63,560 bases of DNA, from positions 70,986 through 134,545 of the forward strand of contig JAAVDJ010000010.1 of the NCBI GenBank assembly GCA_014801875.1. Direction: 5' to 3'. The notes beneath the pieces are model-generated. The model was not told where the DNA came from and did not search any database. It saw only the letters and a program-made list of their open reading frames with translations. Below, one piece after another: positions 15,944 to 24,182 of this stretch (its first letter is position 1; the number at the start of each line of letters is the position of its first letter). Source of the stretch: Bacteroides sp. (GTDB taxonomy: Bacteria; Bacteroidota; Bacteroidia; Bacteroidales; Muribaculaceae). A program made the position numbers and the translations under genes.

Positions 15944-17380
15944 CTATACATTGTTCTGTACCTTCCTCTCTATACCTTGCTCCCGATGGATGAGAATTAC
16001 TTCTGCCTCCGGAAATTGTTGCTTTATTTTCTCTCCGAATCTTTCAGCACAATACACTGACCGATGCCTCCCCCCTGTGCAACCGAATCCTACCTGCAGA
16101 TTCCTGAACCCTCGTCTGAGATACGTCTCTATGGATGGCGACACAATATCTATTGCTTTCTCTACAAATTTTTGTACTTCCCCTCTCTCCTCAAGAAAGA
16201 CCCGCACCGGTTCGTCAAGCCCTGTGAGAGGCTTATATTCATCATAACGTCCGGGATTATGCATTCCCCTGCAATCAAACATGAAACCTCCCCCATTACC
16301 GCTCAAGTCTTCCGGATAACCCTTCTTATAGGAGAAACTGAAGACCTTCACCTTTAATCTGCCCTCATCATCCGTGTCAGCAAAATGGCTTGCGACGCAC
16401 CTTTCAGCCACTTCCTTCAACTCCGGATATGAATCAAGCACTCCCTCCTCAATCAAACCATTCAAATTCAACAACGCGCCCGGCAAACTCTCTATGAAAT
16501 GCGCTTTCTTCTCAACGAGACCCCGGAATCCATAAGCTCCAAGCACTTGAAGAGTCCGGAAAAGTCTCATAGGCTTTACCGAGGCTCTCAGCTTCTCCTC
16601 ACTGCATCCCGAAGCTGAAGAATATTCCTTTATGTAATACTCCATAAGAATATCCTGCTCCTCCTTAGTAAAACCCGCTTTCACTTGCCCTGTAAAGGAC
16701 ACTGCATCATAAATCACCGGACCCTCCCGTCCTCCTTGAAAATCAATGAGCCAAGGGGTGCCATCCTTTATCATGATATTGCGGCTCTGGAAATCACGAT
16801 ACATAAATCCCTTCAACTCCGGTTGCCCCTCTGCAAGATCGGCCGACAACTTCTCGAAATCATTTTCCAATTCCTCCTCATTAAATAGAATACCCGCCGG
16901 CTTCAAAAAGCAATATTTGAAATAATTGAGGTCCCACATAACCAAACGACGGGAAAACGGTTGGTGAATCACACATTCACCCCATTTATCCTTGTCAACC
17001 GTCTGAATCTTCACCAATTCCTTCAAGGCTCTCATTGACAATTCCATTCGGTTTTCACTTTTTAGAAGTGAAAGAAGATCTTCTCTCCCCAAATCCTCCT
17101 GAATATACACACCCTCTTCCAAATCAGCCTTGTAAATCGACGGAGTGTTGACCCCTGCTTCCTTGAACACTCTGCTTAGAGCCACAAAACACTCGTTCTC
17201 CACACGGTCCGGACCATAAGTGCCCATCACATCGGGACCATCGCTACTCCTCATACGCCAATATATCCTGTCGGAGCCTGCCCCCGGCAATTTATCCATC
17301 TTGGCCTCTGACCCGAAAACATCCTGATAAAGACGAGCGAGCACCCCCTCTTTTTTATGCGATATTACTTTATTATCCAT
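15944..17380 (-). CDS. amgK: AmgK-like amino-sugar kinase fused to a RapZ C-terminal domain
   Basis: 478 residues. Residues 1-335 form an aminoglycoside-phosphotransferase-fold kinase like AmgK, which phosphorylates the anomeric position of MurNAc or GlcNAc: GAGSDRIYWRM (34-43) as nucleotide loop, YRDFQSRN with catalytic D196 and N201, and LIDFQGG with metal-binding D213. Residues 341-478 match the C-terminal domain of E. coli RapZ over its length: FSFSYKKGYP, FDCRGMHNPG, PLTGLDEPVRVFL and GFGCTGGRHRSVYCAE (431-446), ending in HREQGIERK. In E. coli this domain binds the small RNAs GlmZ/GlmY and senses amino-sugar status; the RapZ N-terminal P-loop domain is absent and replaced by the kinase. 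Together with the MurU-like neighbour it forms a cell-wall sugar salvage pair. Confidence 0.9.
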   Translation of the reverse strand: MDNKVISHKKEGVLARLYQDVFGSEAKMDKLPGAGSDRIYWRMRSSDGPDVMGTYGPDRVENECFVALSRVFKEAGVNTPSIYKADLEEGVYIQEDLGREDLLSLLKSENRMELSMRALKELVKIQTVDKDKWGECVIHQPFSRRLVMWDLNYFKYCFLKPAGILFNEEELENDFEKLSADLAEGQPELKGFMYRDFQSRNIMIKDGTPWLIDFQGGREGPVIYDAVSFTGQVKAGFTKEEQDILMEYYIKEYSSASGCSEEKLRASVKPMRLFRTLQVLGAYGFRGLVEKKAHFIESLPGALLNLNGLIEEGVLDSYPELKEVAERCVASHFADTDDEGRLKVKVFSFSYKKGYPEDLSGNGGGFMFDCRGMHNPGRYDEYKPLTGLDEPVRVFLEERGEVQKFVEKAIDIVSPSIETYLRRGFRNLQVGFGCTGGRHRSVYCAERFGEKIKQQFPEAEVILIHREQGIERKVQNNV

Positions 17381-17475
17381 AGTCTCTCTTTTCTATATAT
17401 CCCTCATCAATCTGTTCCCTGAAACTGCAAATTTACAATTTTTTTCAATTTATAACTCTTTGTGGCAGTCATTTC

Positions 17476-17506
17476 TTTGTTGTATGGTCAAAAATAATTA
17501 CCTTTG
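17476..17506 (+). promoter_or_regulatory. Promoter of pgk
   Basis: TTTG (17476-17479), 19 bases, TACCTTTG (17499-17506). The leader is about 65 bases. Confidence 0.85.
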
Positions 17507-17577
17507 CGTCTGAATAAGCCGGAATAATTTCTGACTTGAGATTATCTAAAATCAATATAATTAATATATATCACCCA

Positions 17578-18828
17578 ATGGCAAAAATAGATGATTACAA
17601 TTTCGCCGGCAAAAAGGCGATTGTCAGAGTTGACTTCAATGTGCCTCTCGATGAGAACGGCCACGTGACTGACGACACCCGTATTCGTGGTGCTCTTCCC
17701 ACTCTCAAGAAAATTCTCGCTGATGGCGGGTCTCTTATCCTTATGTCACACATGGGCAAACCCAAAGGGAAGGTAAACGAGAAATTCAGCCTCGCCCAGA
17801 TCCGCGAGGATGTGGCGAAAGCTCTTGGCACTGACGTTAAGTTTGCTCCCGACTGCGCTAATGCAGATGAGGCTGTCAAAGATCTCAAACCTGGCGAAGT
17901 GCTCCTGCTTGAAAACCTCCGTTTCTATCCTGAAGAGGAGGGTAAGCCCGTAGGTATCGACAAAAACGATCCCGCTTATGACGAGGCTAAGAAGGCAATG
18001 AAAGAAAGCCAGAAAAAATTTGCCGAGAAGCTCGCAAGCTATGCTGACGTATATGTCAACGACGCATTCGGCACTGCTCACCGCAAACACGCTTCTACTG
18101 CTGTCGTGGCTGACTATTTCAAACCGGAAGACAAAATGCTCGGTTATCTTATGGAGAAAGAAGTTCAGGCTGTCGACAACATCCTTAAAGATATCAAGAG
18201 ACCTTTCACTGCTATCATGGGTGGTTCAAAGGTTTCCACAAAAATCGGCATCATCGAGAACCTTATGGACAAGGTCGACAACCTTATCCTTTGCGGCGGT
18301 ATGACCTACACGTTCGCTAAGGCTCAGGGTGGCAAGATCGGCGACTCAATCTGCGAGGACGACAAGCTTGACCTGGCTCTCGACATCATCAAAAAAGCTA
18401 AGGAGAAGGGTGTAAACCTCATCCTCGGCACAGACTGTGTCGCAGCTGACGCATTCAGCAATGACGCCAACACAATGGTTTGCCCGGCCAACGACATACC
18501 TGACGGTTGGGAAGGTCTTGATGCAGGCCCCGAGACTCGCAAAGTTTTCGCTGAGGCTATCATCCCCTCCAAGACTATTCTCTGGAACGGTCCTGCCGGT
18601 GTGTTCGAGTTTGACAACTTCACTGCAGGCTCTCGTGCGATTGCTGACGCTATCGTCAAGGCTACAGAAAACGGTGCCTTCTCTCTCGTTGGTGGCGGCG
18701 ACTCTGTTGCTTGTGTCAACAAATTTGGCGTAGCTGACAGTGTGTCATACGTTTCTACCGGTGGCGGCGCACTCCTCGAGGCTATCGAGGGGAAAGTGCT
18801 TCCCGGCGTAGCAGCTGTGAAAGAATAA
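17578..18828 (+). CDS. pgk: Phosphoglycerate kinase
   Basis: 416 residues from the ATG at 17578; the frame extends to 17536 but the family begins with [22 protein letters not shown]. It converts 1,3-bisphosphoglycerate and ADP to 3-phosphoglycerate and ATP in glycolysis. Visible motifs are [63 protein letters not shown] and the C-terminal [11 protein letters not shown] and STGGGALLE. It has its own promoter and terminator. Codon use is biased toward C-ending codons, as expected for a highly expressed gene. Confidence 0.98.
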   Translation: MAKIDDYNFAGKKAIVRVDFNVPLDENGHVTDDTRIRGALPTLKKILADGGSLILMSHMGKPKGKVNEKFSLAQIREDVAKALGTDVKFAPDCANADEAVKDLKPGEVLLLENLRFYPEEEGKPVGIDKNDPAYDEAKKAMKESQKKFAEKLASYADVYVNDAFGTAHRKHASTAVVADYFKPEDKMLGYLMEKEVQAVDNILKDIKRPFTAIMGGSKVSTKIGIIENLMDKVDNLILCGGMTYTFAKAQGGKIGDSICEDDKLDLALDIIKKAKEKGVNLILGTDCVAADAFSNDANTMVCPANDIPDGWEGLDAGPETRKVFAEAIIPSKTILWNGPAGVFEFDNFTAGSRAIADAIVKATENGAFSLVGGGDSVACVNKFGVADSVSYVSTGGGALLEAIEGKVLPGVAAVKE

Positions 18829-18859
18829 CAAGAGATTGAAGCTCATATCCTAATTATGG

Positions 18860-18899
18860 GAGCTGACTGAGGGTAAAATTTCAGTCAGCTCTCTTTTTG
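18860..18899 (+). terminator. Terminator of pgk
   Basis: Perfect 11-bp stem (18860-18870 with 18881-18891), 10-base loop, then TCTTTTT. Confidence 0.88.
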
Positions 18900-18995
18900 C
18901 TTAATAATCAACATCTTTCGCAATATATTAAGAAAGTATCTCCCCTCATATTAAAGAAAGATGATAGATATTAAGAAATTTTTCGTAGTTAAACA

Positions 18996-19026
18996 TTTGT
19001 TATTTTCAAATTTAATTGTAATTTTG
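18996..19026 (+). promoter_or_regulatory. Promoter of the ExbB-ExbD-ExbD-TonB cluster
   Basis: TTTG (18996-18999), 19 bases, TAATTTTG (19019-19026). The leader of about 150 bases is AT-rich, and I see no further structure in the 18900-19185 gap. Confidence 0.85.
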
Positions 19027-19185
19027 CATTGTCGAAAACGATTAGGCAAGAAAAACTCTGTCAGGACATGAAAAACCAGCAGAAAATGTTAACCCAGCGA
19101 GCCATAACGGAAGCGACAATCAAAACCAACAAAAAAATACATTTCAAACATTAAATAATAATTTCTAACACACAATTTCAACATT

Positions 19186-20034
19186 ATGGAATCTCAGAAA
19201 CCAGCGGCTCCCGCATCAGCGGCTGCCAGAGTGAAAAAGGAAGAGAAAATCAGCAATGTTCGCGGCATCCGCAACGCCTTCCTTGTAATCATCGCATGCG
19301 CAATCGTTGCAGTCTGCATCTTCCTCTTCGGTCTTGGTGCTCCCGGCAACTTCGAGGGTAACGACAACGCAGGCCACCCCATCAACCTCGCAGGTACTGT
19401 CTACAAAGGTGGTTTCATCGTGCCTATCCTTATGACCCTTCTTCTCACTGTGATCGTTCTTTCAGTAGAGCGCTGGATTGCCCTCAGCTCTGCAGCAGGC
19501 AAAGGCAACACAACTAAGTTCGTTCAGGACATCAAGGCTGACCTTGCAAAGAATGATATCGACGGCGCAATGCAGCGTTGCAAGAAGCAGAAAGGCTCTG
19601 TAGCATCTGTAATCTACAATACACTCGTTAAATACAAAGAGATGGACGCCAACACTGTCCTCAGCAAGGAGCAGAAGCTTACTACTCTCCGCAGCGCTGT
19701 AGAAGAGGCTACCGCTCTCGAGATGCCTTCTCTTTCTCAGAACCTCCCCATCGTCGCTACTCTTACTACTCTCGGTACTCTCGTCGGTCTTCTCGGTACT
19801 GTGATGGGTATGATCAAATCATTCCAGGCTCTTGCAGCTTCCGGTTCTCCTGACTCTACCGAGCTCTCTACCGGTATCTCCGAGGCGCTTGTGAACACTG
19901 CATTCGGTATCGCAACCGGTGCGTTCGCAGTTATCTCTTACAACTTCTTCACCAACAAGATCGACAACCTCTCATACGCTATCGACGAAATCGGTTTCTC
20001 AATCGTAGCTACTTTCGCCGCTACTCACAAATAA
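19186..20034 (+). CDS. exbB: MotA/TolQ/ExbB proton channel protein
   Basis: 282 residues. A hydrophilic N-terminus is followed by membrane segments near 30-50, 78-97, 188-210 and 230-250. The conserved channel region LPIVATLTTLGTLVGLLGTVMGMI, then STELSTGISEALVNTAFGIATG, is the MotA/TolQ/ExbB signature. With ExbD it forms the proton-driven motor in the inner membrane that energises TonB. It is the first gene of exbB-exbD-exbD-tonB, 57 bases ahead of the first exbD. The gene could be called tolQ by some pipelines, but the tonB gene downstream favours ExbB. Confidence 0.93.
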   Translation: MESQKPAAPASAAARVKKEEKISNVRGIRNAFLVIIACAIVAVCIFLFGLGAPGNFEGNDNAGHPINLAGTVYKGGFIVPILMTLLLTVIVLSVERWIALSSAAGKGNTTKFVQDIKADLAKNDIDGAMQRCKKQKGSVASVIYNTLVKYKEMDANTVLSKEQKLTTLRSAVEEATALEMPSLSQNLPIVATLTTLGTLVGLLGTVMGMIKSFQALAASGSPDSTELSTGISEALVNTAFGIATGAFAVISYNFFTNKIDNLSYAIDEIGFSIVATFAATHK

Positions 20035-20091
20035 TTTGTGCAGACGACGCGTTACGAACATTTCACTAACCGAATTAAGTAAATAGCTAAT

Positions 20092-20814
20092 ATGGGAAGA
20101 GTAAAAATAGCAAAGAAAAGCACGTTCATCGACATGACGGCGATGAGTGACGTGACTGTGCTGCTCCTTACCTTCTTCATGTTGACTTCGACCTTCCTCT
20201 CGAAAGAGCCCACCACTGTTATCACTCCCCCCTCGGTGTCTACCGAGAAGGTTCAGGAGACTAACTTCGTGCAGGTGCTCGTAAGCCCGGAAGGGAAGGT
20301 TTGGCTCACAATGAACAACGATACCTCATCTGCTTGGTCAAACGACAAGATGAGAATGGCGCTGCTTGACAAAGTGAGCGAGATCTACAACGAACAGCAT
20401 AAGAATCAGGTAAAGTTCACTCCGGCACAGAAACAGGCCTTCGCGAAACTCGGTTCATTCGGCGTGCCTTTGGCTCAGATGGGTGAGTTCCTTGACCTCG
20501 CCAATCAGCAGGAGGGACAGACCAAAATGGATAAATGGCTCTCCGGAGAAGACGAAAACCCCAACCACGTGACCGGTATTCCTATCAGCTGGAACAGCGA
20601 TGAGGCTAAGCCCAACGAATTCCAGATGTGGATGAAGGCTCTTCGTCAGACCGAGAACGATAACCTCGCACAGGCTATCAAGGACGGTACAGGTGTGGCC
20701 ATCAAGGGTGACCAGAACACTTCGTTCGATATCATCCACATGGTGATGGACAACCTTCAGACCATCCGCATGAATAAGTTTACGTTTTTGACCGCACTTA
20801 AAGCAGAAGAATAA
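20092..20814 (+). CDS. exbD: ExbD/TolR-family protein, first copy
   Basis: 240 residues, longer than the 140 or so of E. coli ExbD. A basic N-terminus leads to one membrane helix with the critical Asp in FIDMTAMSDVTVLLLTFFML (residues about 13-32), followed by a periplasmic domain with VQVLVSPEGKVWLTM. A middle insertion (about 100-170) is not in the classic family and may contact the wall or the partner ExbD. It forms the stator/rotor with ExbB; two non-identical ExbD proteins probably make a heteromeric complex. It is 6 bases from the second copy. Confidence 0.92.
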   Translation: MGRVKIAKKSTFIDMTAMSDVTVLLLTFFMLTSTFLSKEPTTVITPPSVSTEKVQETNFVQVLVSPEGKVWLTMNNDTSSAWSNDKMRMALLDKVSEIYNEQHKNQVKFTPAQKQAFAKLGSFGVPLAQMGEFLDLANQQEGQTKMDKWLSGEDENPNHVTGIPISWNSDEAKPNEFQMWMKALRQTENDNLAQAIKDGTGVAIKGDQNTSFDIIHMVMDNLQTIRMNKFTFLTALKAEE

Positions 20815-20820
20815 CAGACC

Positions 20821-21588
20821 ATGGCAGAAGTTCAAGAAAAATCTGGGAACGAAGGCAAAAAAGGCGCCCAGAAAAAGATGCATATCCGCGTGGATTTCAC
20901 GCCGATGGTCGACATGAACATGTTGCTTATCACATTCTTCATGCTTTGTACGACCATGATTAAATCTCAGACACTGACCATCGCCCTCCCTTCTAATGAG
21001 AAGGTGGAGAATCAGGAGAATATGTCGCAGGCATCCGCTGACGATGCAGTGACAATCATCATCGACGCCAAGCGTAAGCCCGGCTCTCTCGATGTTGACT
21101 CCGTGAATGGTAATGTAGTGAATGAGGTGTACTACTACTTTGGTAAGCCCGGTGGCGATGCCGGTATGTTCGGCGCCGGTGGGACTATCCTCTCTGACAA
21201 CAACAATCTCAAGAAGTCTTCTTTTGACCTCCAGGATAAGGAGGGTATCCGTAAAATCATTCAGGATCGTAATAAAGAGGTGCTCACCGAGATTAACGCT
21301 CTTAAGAAAAAATTTACCGATGGCGGTTTCGGTTCTCTCGAAACTAAAGACGGACGCGAGAAAGCACAGGAAGCATATAATGCCGCTGCTGCTGAAGTGC
21401 GTAAGAACGAAAATCTTAAGAAGCCGGTTGTCATCATCAAGTCTACTCCTCAGGCTTCTTTCGGCAGCCTCGTGGAAGTGCTTGACGAAATGCAGATCAA
21501 CTCTATTTCCAAATATCAGATTGACAACATGACCCGTGCGGACTCTGTGATGCTCATTGACTTCCAGAATGCCCACCACGGTAATTGA
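20821..21588 (+). CDS. exbD: ExbD/TolR-family protein, second copy
   Basis: 255 residues. The membrane helix carries the conserved Asp (DFTPMVDMNMLLITFFMLCTTM-like stretch near 23-44), then a periplasmic domain ending in PQASFGSLVEVLDEMQINS, the usual ExbD end with INKYQI-like text. An internal Asn/Asp/Gly-rich insertion around 85-150 makes it longer than ordinary ExbD. Sequence similarity to the first copy is limited to the helix and the final fold, so the duplication is old. It is followed by tonB after 35 bases. Confidence 0.92.
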   Translation: MAEVQEKSGNEGKKGAQKKMHIRVDFTPMVDMNMLLITFFMLCTTMIKSQTLTIALPSNEKVENQENMSQASADDAVTIIIDAKRKPGSLDVDSVNGNVVNEVYYYFGKPGGDAGMFGAGGTILSDNNNLKKSSFDLQDKEGIRKIIQDRNKEVLTEINALKKKFTDGGFGSLETKDGREKAQEAYNAAAAEVRKNENLKKPVVIIKSTPQASFGSLVEVLDEMQINSISKYQIDNMTRADSVMLIDFQNAHHGN

Positions 21589-21623
21589 TGTAAGATTTAT
21601 TAACCCTTAAACCAGACACAGAA

Positions 21624-22499
21624 ATGGCTAAAAGAAATGTAGATCTTACGTCGAAGGAATGGCGCGACATGGTTTTCGAAGGAAAACAGAAAGAGTTCGG
21701 CGCCTATGAATTGCGTAAGAAAAGCGACCGCCGTCATAACTTGGCAGTCTTATACACGCTCATCGGTCTTGTTGTTGTTGTGATCGGTCTCATCGCTTGG
21801 TCCAAATATTCTGATTATCGCGACGAGCAGGCGGCTATCGCCCTTGCGCAGGAGCGTGAGAAGATGGCAGCTGCCGAACTTCTCCAGAATGATGAACCGG
21901 AGCCCGAACCCGAACCCGAGGTTGAGGAGCAGAAGTTTGAACAGGAAATTCCTGAGGTTCCTCAGGAGGTGCTTGCAACCGTTCAGGTTACTCAGATTGC
22001 CATCGTTGACGCCGACAAGGTGAAAAATGAGGTGATGGATATGGAAACCCAGAAGGAAGACAACACCGCTCGTGGTGTCGTTAACCAGGAAGGTTCTGAT
22101 GATGCTGATAAGTTCAAAGCCGTTCAGGAACAGGTTATCGTAAAAGAGCCGGAGCCTGAGGTTAAACCCAAAGAGGAGGAAATCTTCGTTGCGGTAGAAC
22201 AGAAGGCTGAATTCCCCGGCGGTGAAGCTGCCATGTACAAATGGCTTGGCAACAACATCCGCTATCCGGAAGCTGCTCAGCAGAACGATATTCAGGGTAA
22301 GGTACACGTTAAGTTCGTCGTTGAGAAAGACGGTTCTATCGGAGCTGTAACTCTCGTAAAGGGTGTCGATAAGGATCTTGACCGCGAAGCACTCCGCGTC
22401 ATCAAGAAAATGCCGAAATGGCAGCCCGGTAAGAACAACGGTGTCCCCGTGCGAAGCTACTTCTCACTCCCTGTGACATTCCGTCTCCAGCAGCAGTAA
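21624..22499 (+). CDS. tonB: TonB energy-transducing protein
   Basis: 291 residues. An N-terminal cytoplasmic part (SKEWRDMVFEGKQKEFGAYELRKK) is followed by one membrane helix (about 39-58), a Glu/Pro-rich spacer (EPEPEPEPEVEEQ, then EIPEVPQEV), and the C-terminal TonB domain (about 195-290) with PGGEAAMYKWLGNNIRYP and GKVHVKFVVEKDGSIG. The FGAYELRKK motif is typical of Bacteroidota TonB. It passes motor energy from ExbB/ExbD to outer-membrane receptors such as SusC-type transporters, none of which are encoded in this window. Confidence 0.95.
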   Translation: MAKRNVDLTSKEWRDMVFEGKQKEFGAYELRKKSDRRHNLAVLYTLIGLVVVVIGLIAWSKYSDYRDEQAAIALAQEREKMAAAELLQNDEPEPEPEPEVEEQKFEQEIPEVPQEVLATVQVTQIAIVDADKVKNEVMDMETQKEDNTARGVVNQEGSDDADKFKAVQEQVIVKEPEPEVKPKEEEIFVAVEQKAEFPGGEAAMYKWLGNNIRYPEAAQQNDIQGKVHVKFVVEKDGSIGAVTLVKGVDKDLDREALRVIKKMPKWQPGKNNGVPVRSYFSLPVTFRLQQQ

Positions 22500-22521
22500 T
22501 CAATTCTGTTACATATTCGGC

Positions 22522-22558
22522 GAGGGCCGGAGCTTATGCTCCGGCCCTCCATTTTTTT
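22522..22558 (+). terminator. Terminator after tonB
   Basis: Perfect 12-bp GC-rich stem (22522-22533 with 22538-22549), TTAT loop, then CA and a run of seven T. Confidence 0.9.
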
Positions 22559-22644
22559 ATGTTTTTATAATAATATGTTATTATTGGCTGAACATACGAG
22601 ACTTTGAATTGTTAAAATAATAAAACAATTAAATATCAAGTGTT

Positions 22645-22854
22645 ATGGCATCTAATAATGGAATTGACAACATGCCTAAAGGTGGGCGTCTTGTTTTCGG
22701 TATATTCATGGTGATAGTTTATGTAGCTGTCGGACTGCTCTTTATTTTTGACGTATTCAATATTGATAATGTTGCAGTCAGCGCTGTGGTCGGAGGTCTC
22801 CTCTGTCTTTATGGCGTTTGGCGTGGCTACCGTCTTTATAAGGGTATGAACTGA
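22645..22854 (+). CDS. Small two-helix membrane protein in the TonB cluster
   Basis: 69 residues with hydrophobic segments about 16-38 and 44-59 and a basic C-terminus (WRGYRLYKGMN). No family recognised. It lies between the tonB terminator and the PstS-like gene, 48 bases before the latter. Its position inside an otherwise recurrent Bacteroidota cluster and its start right after an AT-rich stretch make it a likely real gene. Confidence 0.68.
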   Translation: MASNNGIDNMPKGGRLVFGIFMVIVYVAVGLLFIFDVFNIDNVAVSAVVGGLLCLYGVWRGYRLYKGMN

Positions 22855-22902
22855 CGAACCTCTCCCCTCTCCCATAATTATTCACCGTTCAAATTTGTGA
22901 TT

Positions 22903-23916
22903 ATGAAAATCAGAGGTAAGCTTGCGCTCGCTGCATCCGCCCTGCTCCTTGCCGGAGCAACGATAACAACCGGGTGTACCCCTATTAAAAAAGGGGAATA
23001 TGCGAATGGCTCTGCTACAATATTCTGCGATGATGGTTTCAAGAACGTTCTGGACGAGGAGATCGAAGTTTTCGAATACTCTTATCCGAATGCTTCAATA
23101 CTCCCTATCTACGTGAGCGAAGGAGCTGCAATCGACACATTACTTGCCGACGGAACGCAGGCGGTAATCGCCACTCAGGAACTCACCAAAGAGCAGATTG
23201 ACTTCATGAAGTCAAAATATAAGCGTGTGGTTCGTCAGAAGTGTATCGCTGTAGATGCGGTTGCGCTTATTACGAACAAGAATAATCCCGTTCAATCTCT
23301 ATCCATGAGTGAGGTGAGCGATATTATCAATGGCAAAATCACACGCTGGAATCAGCTTGCCGGAAACGACACTACAAAAATCAAACTTGTTTTTGACAAT
23401 GCAGAGTCTTCTACTGTAAATTACTTTAAAAAACAGTTTCTTCCGGCAGATGCAAAACTTGCCGAAAAGACCAATTCTTTTGCTCAGAAAAACAACGCTC
23501 AGGTGTTTGATGTCGTAAAGACTGATCCGGACGCATTGGGCATCATAAGCGTCAGCTGGCTTGGCGACGACTTGAGCAAGGCCAAGAAGGTGCCTATGGA
23601 CAAAAGAATGGAGGATTATCAAAATGAAGCTGACACTGTGGCAACGACTCTCACCTCAGAGGTCAACATCATAAAGATAAGCAATCCAACAGAGAAAAAT
23701 GATTTTGACCCGGTTGCCTACAAGCCTTATCAAGCTTATATATTTTCCGGTGACTATCCTCTTGTCAGGAAAGTGTATATGATTTCCACAGGAAGCAATT
23801 CCACAGTGCTTCACAGTTTCTATACATTCGTCACAGGTTTCGTAGGGCAAAAGATTATCACTAAGACAGGCATCATGCCTTATGAATATCATGCGCGTGT
23901 AGTGGAGGTTAAATAA
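22903..23916 (+). CDS. PstS-like periplasmic substrate-binding lipoprotein
   Basis: 337 residues from the ATG at 22903; a GTG two codons earlier is possible but unnecessary. The signal peptide ends in a lipobox (TTGC), so it is lipid-anchored. The body resembles phosphate-binding proteins: SATIFCDDGFKNVLDEEIEVFE, IATQELTKEQ, ALITNKNNPVQSLSMSEVSDIINGKITRWNQL and GIISVSWLGDD. No pstC, pstA or pstB gene is nearby, so ABC import of phosphate is not shown. Its constant-looking place after tonB suggests a structural or sensing role with the TonB machinery; that is inference. Phosphate binding should be regarded as unproven. Confidence 0.82.
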   Translation: MKIRGKLALAASALLLAGATITTGCTPIKKGEYANGSATIFCDDGFKNVLDEEIEVFEYSYPNASILPIYVSEGAAIDTLLADGTQAVIATQELTKEQIDFMKSKYKRVVRQKCIAVDAVALITNKNNPVQSLSMSEVSDIINGKITRWNQLAGNDTTKIKLVFDNAESSTVNYFKKQFLPADAKLAEKTNSFAQKNNAQVFDVVKTDPDALGIISVSWLGDDLSKAKKVPMDKRMEDYQNEADTVATTLTSEVNIIKISNPTEKNDFDPVAYKPYQAYIFSGDYPLVRKVYMISTGSNSTVLHSFYTFVTGFVGQKIITKTGIMPYEYHARVVEVK

Positions 23917-23951
23917 TCGTTTTTCCAGTTATCACCCGACATTAAACTTAA

Positions 23952-23985
23952 AAAGGTCTCCGGTGTCAAAGACACGGAGGCCTTT
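23952..23985 (+). terminator. Probable terminator after the PstS-like gene
   Basis: Imperfect hairpin (23952-23967 with 23971-23985, one bulged G and one G-T pair), with only a short T-run. Moderately convincing. Confidence 0.6.
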
Positions 23986-24052
23986 AAAGCGAATAAAGGA
24001 AACCACTTTGGTTAATTAATTCAAAAATTTGCATCCAAATTTACAATATCTG

Positions 24053-24083
24053 TTGGATTGCTAATAAAATTTTTATAAATTTG
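24053..24083 (+). promoter_or_regulatory. Promoter of the TPR gene
   Basis: TTG (24053-24055), 20 bases, TAAATTTG (24076-24083). About 100 bases before the ATG. Confidence 0.8.
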
Positions 24084-24182
24084 CATTCAAAGTGAAAACG
24101 CTGCCTGATGCAGTGAGTCTCTTTATTAGCTTGATAAAACAAATCATTATAACCCCGAAATTCAATAATTAATAAGATAAAG

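Noticed and set aside
20455-21579. A 374-codon open frame antisense to the two exbD genes
   Set aside because: It lies opposite well-supported ExbD coding sequence; the protein is a composition artefact rich in His, Leu and Val with no domain, so I treat it as a shadow.
22903-23916. Phosphate ABC importer operon
   Set aside because: Only a PstS-like binding protein is present; no permease or ATPase genes lie near it.
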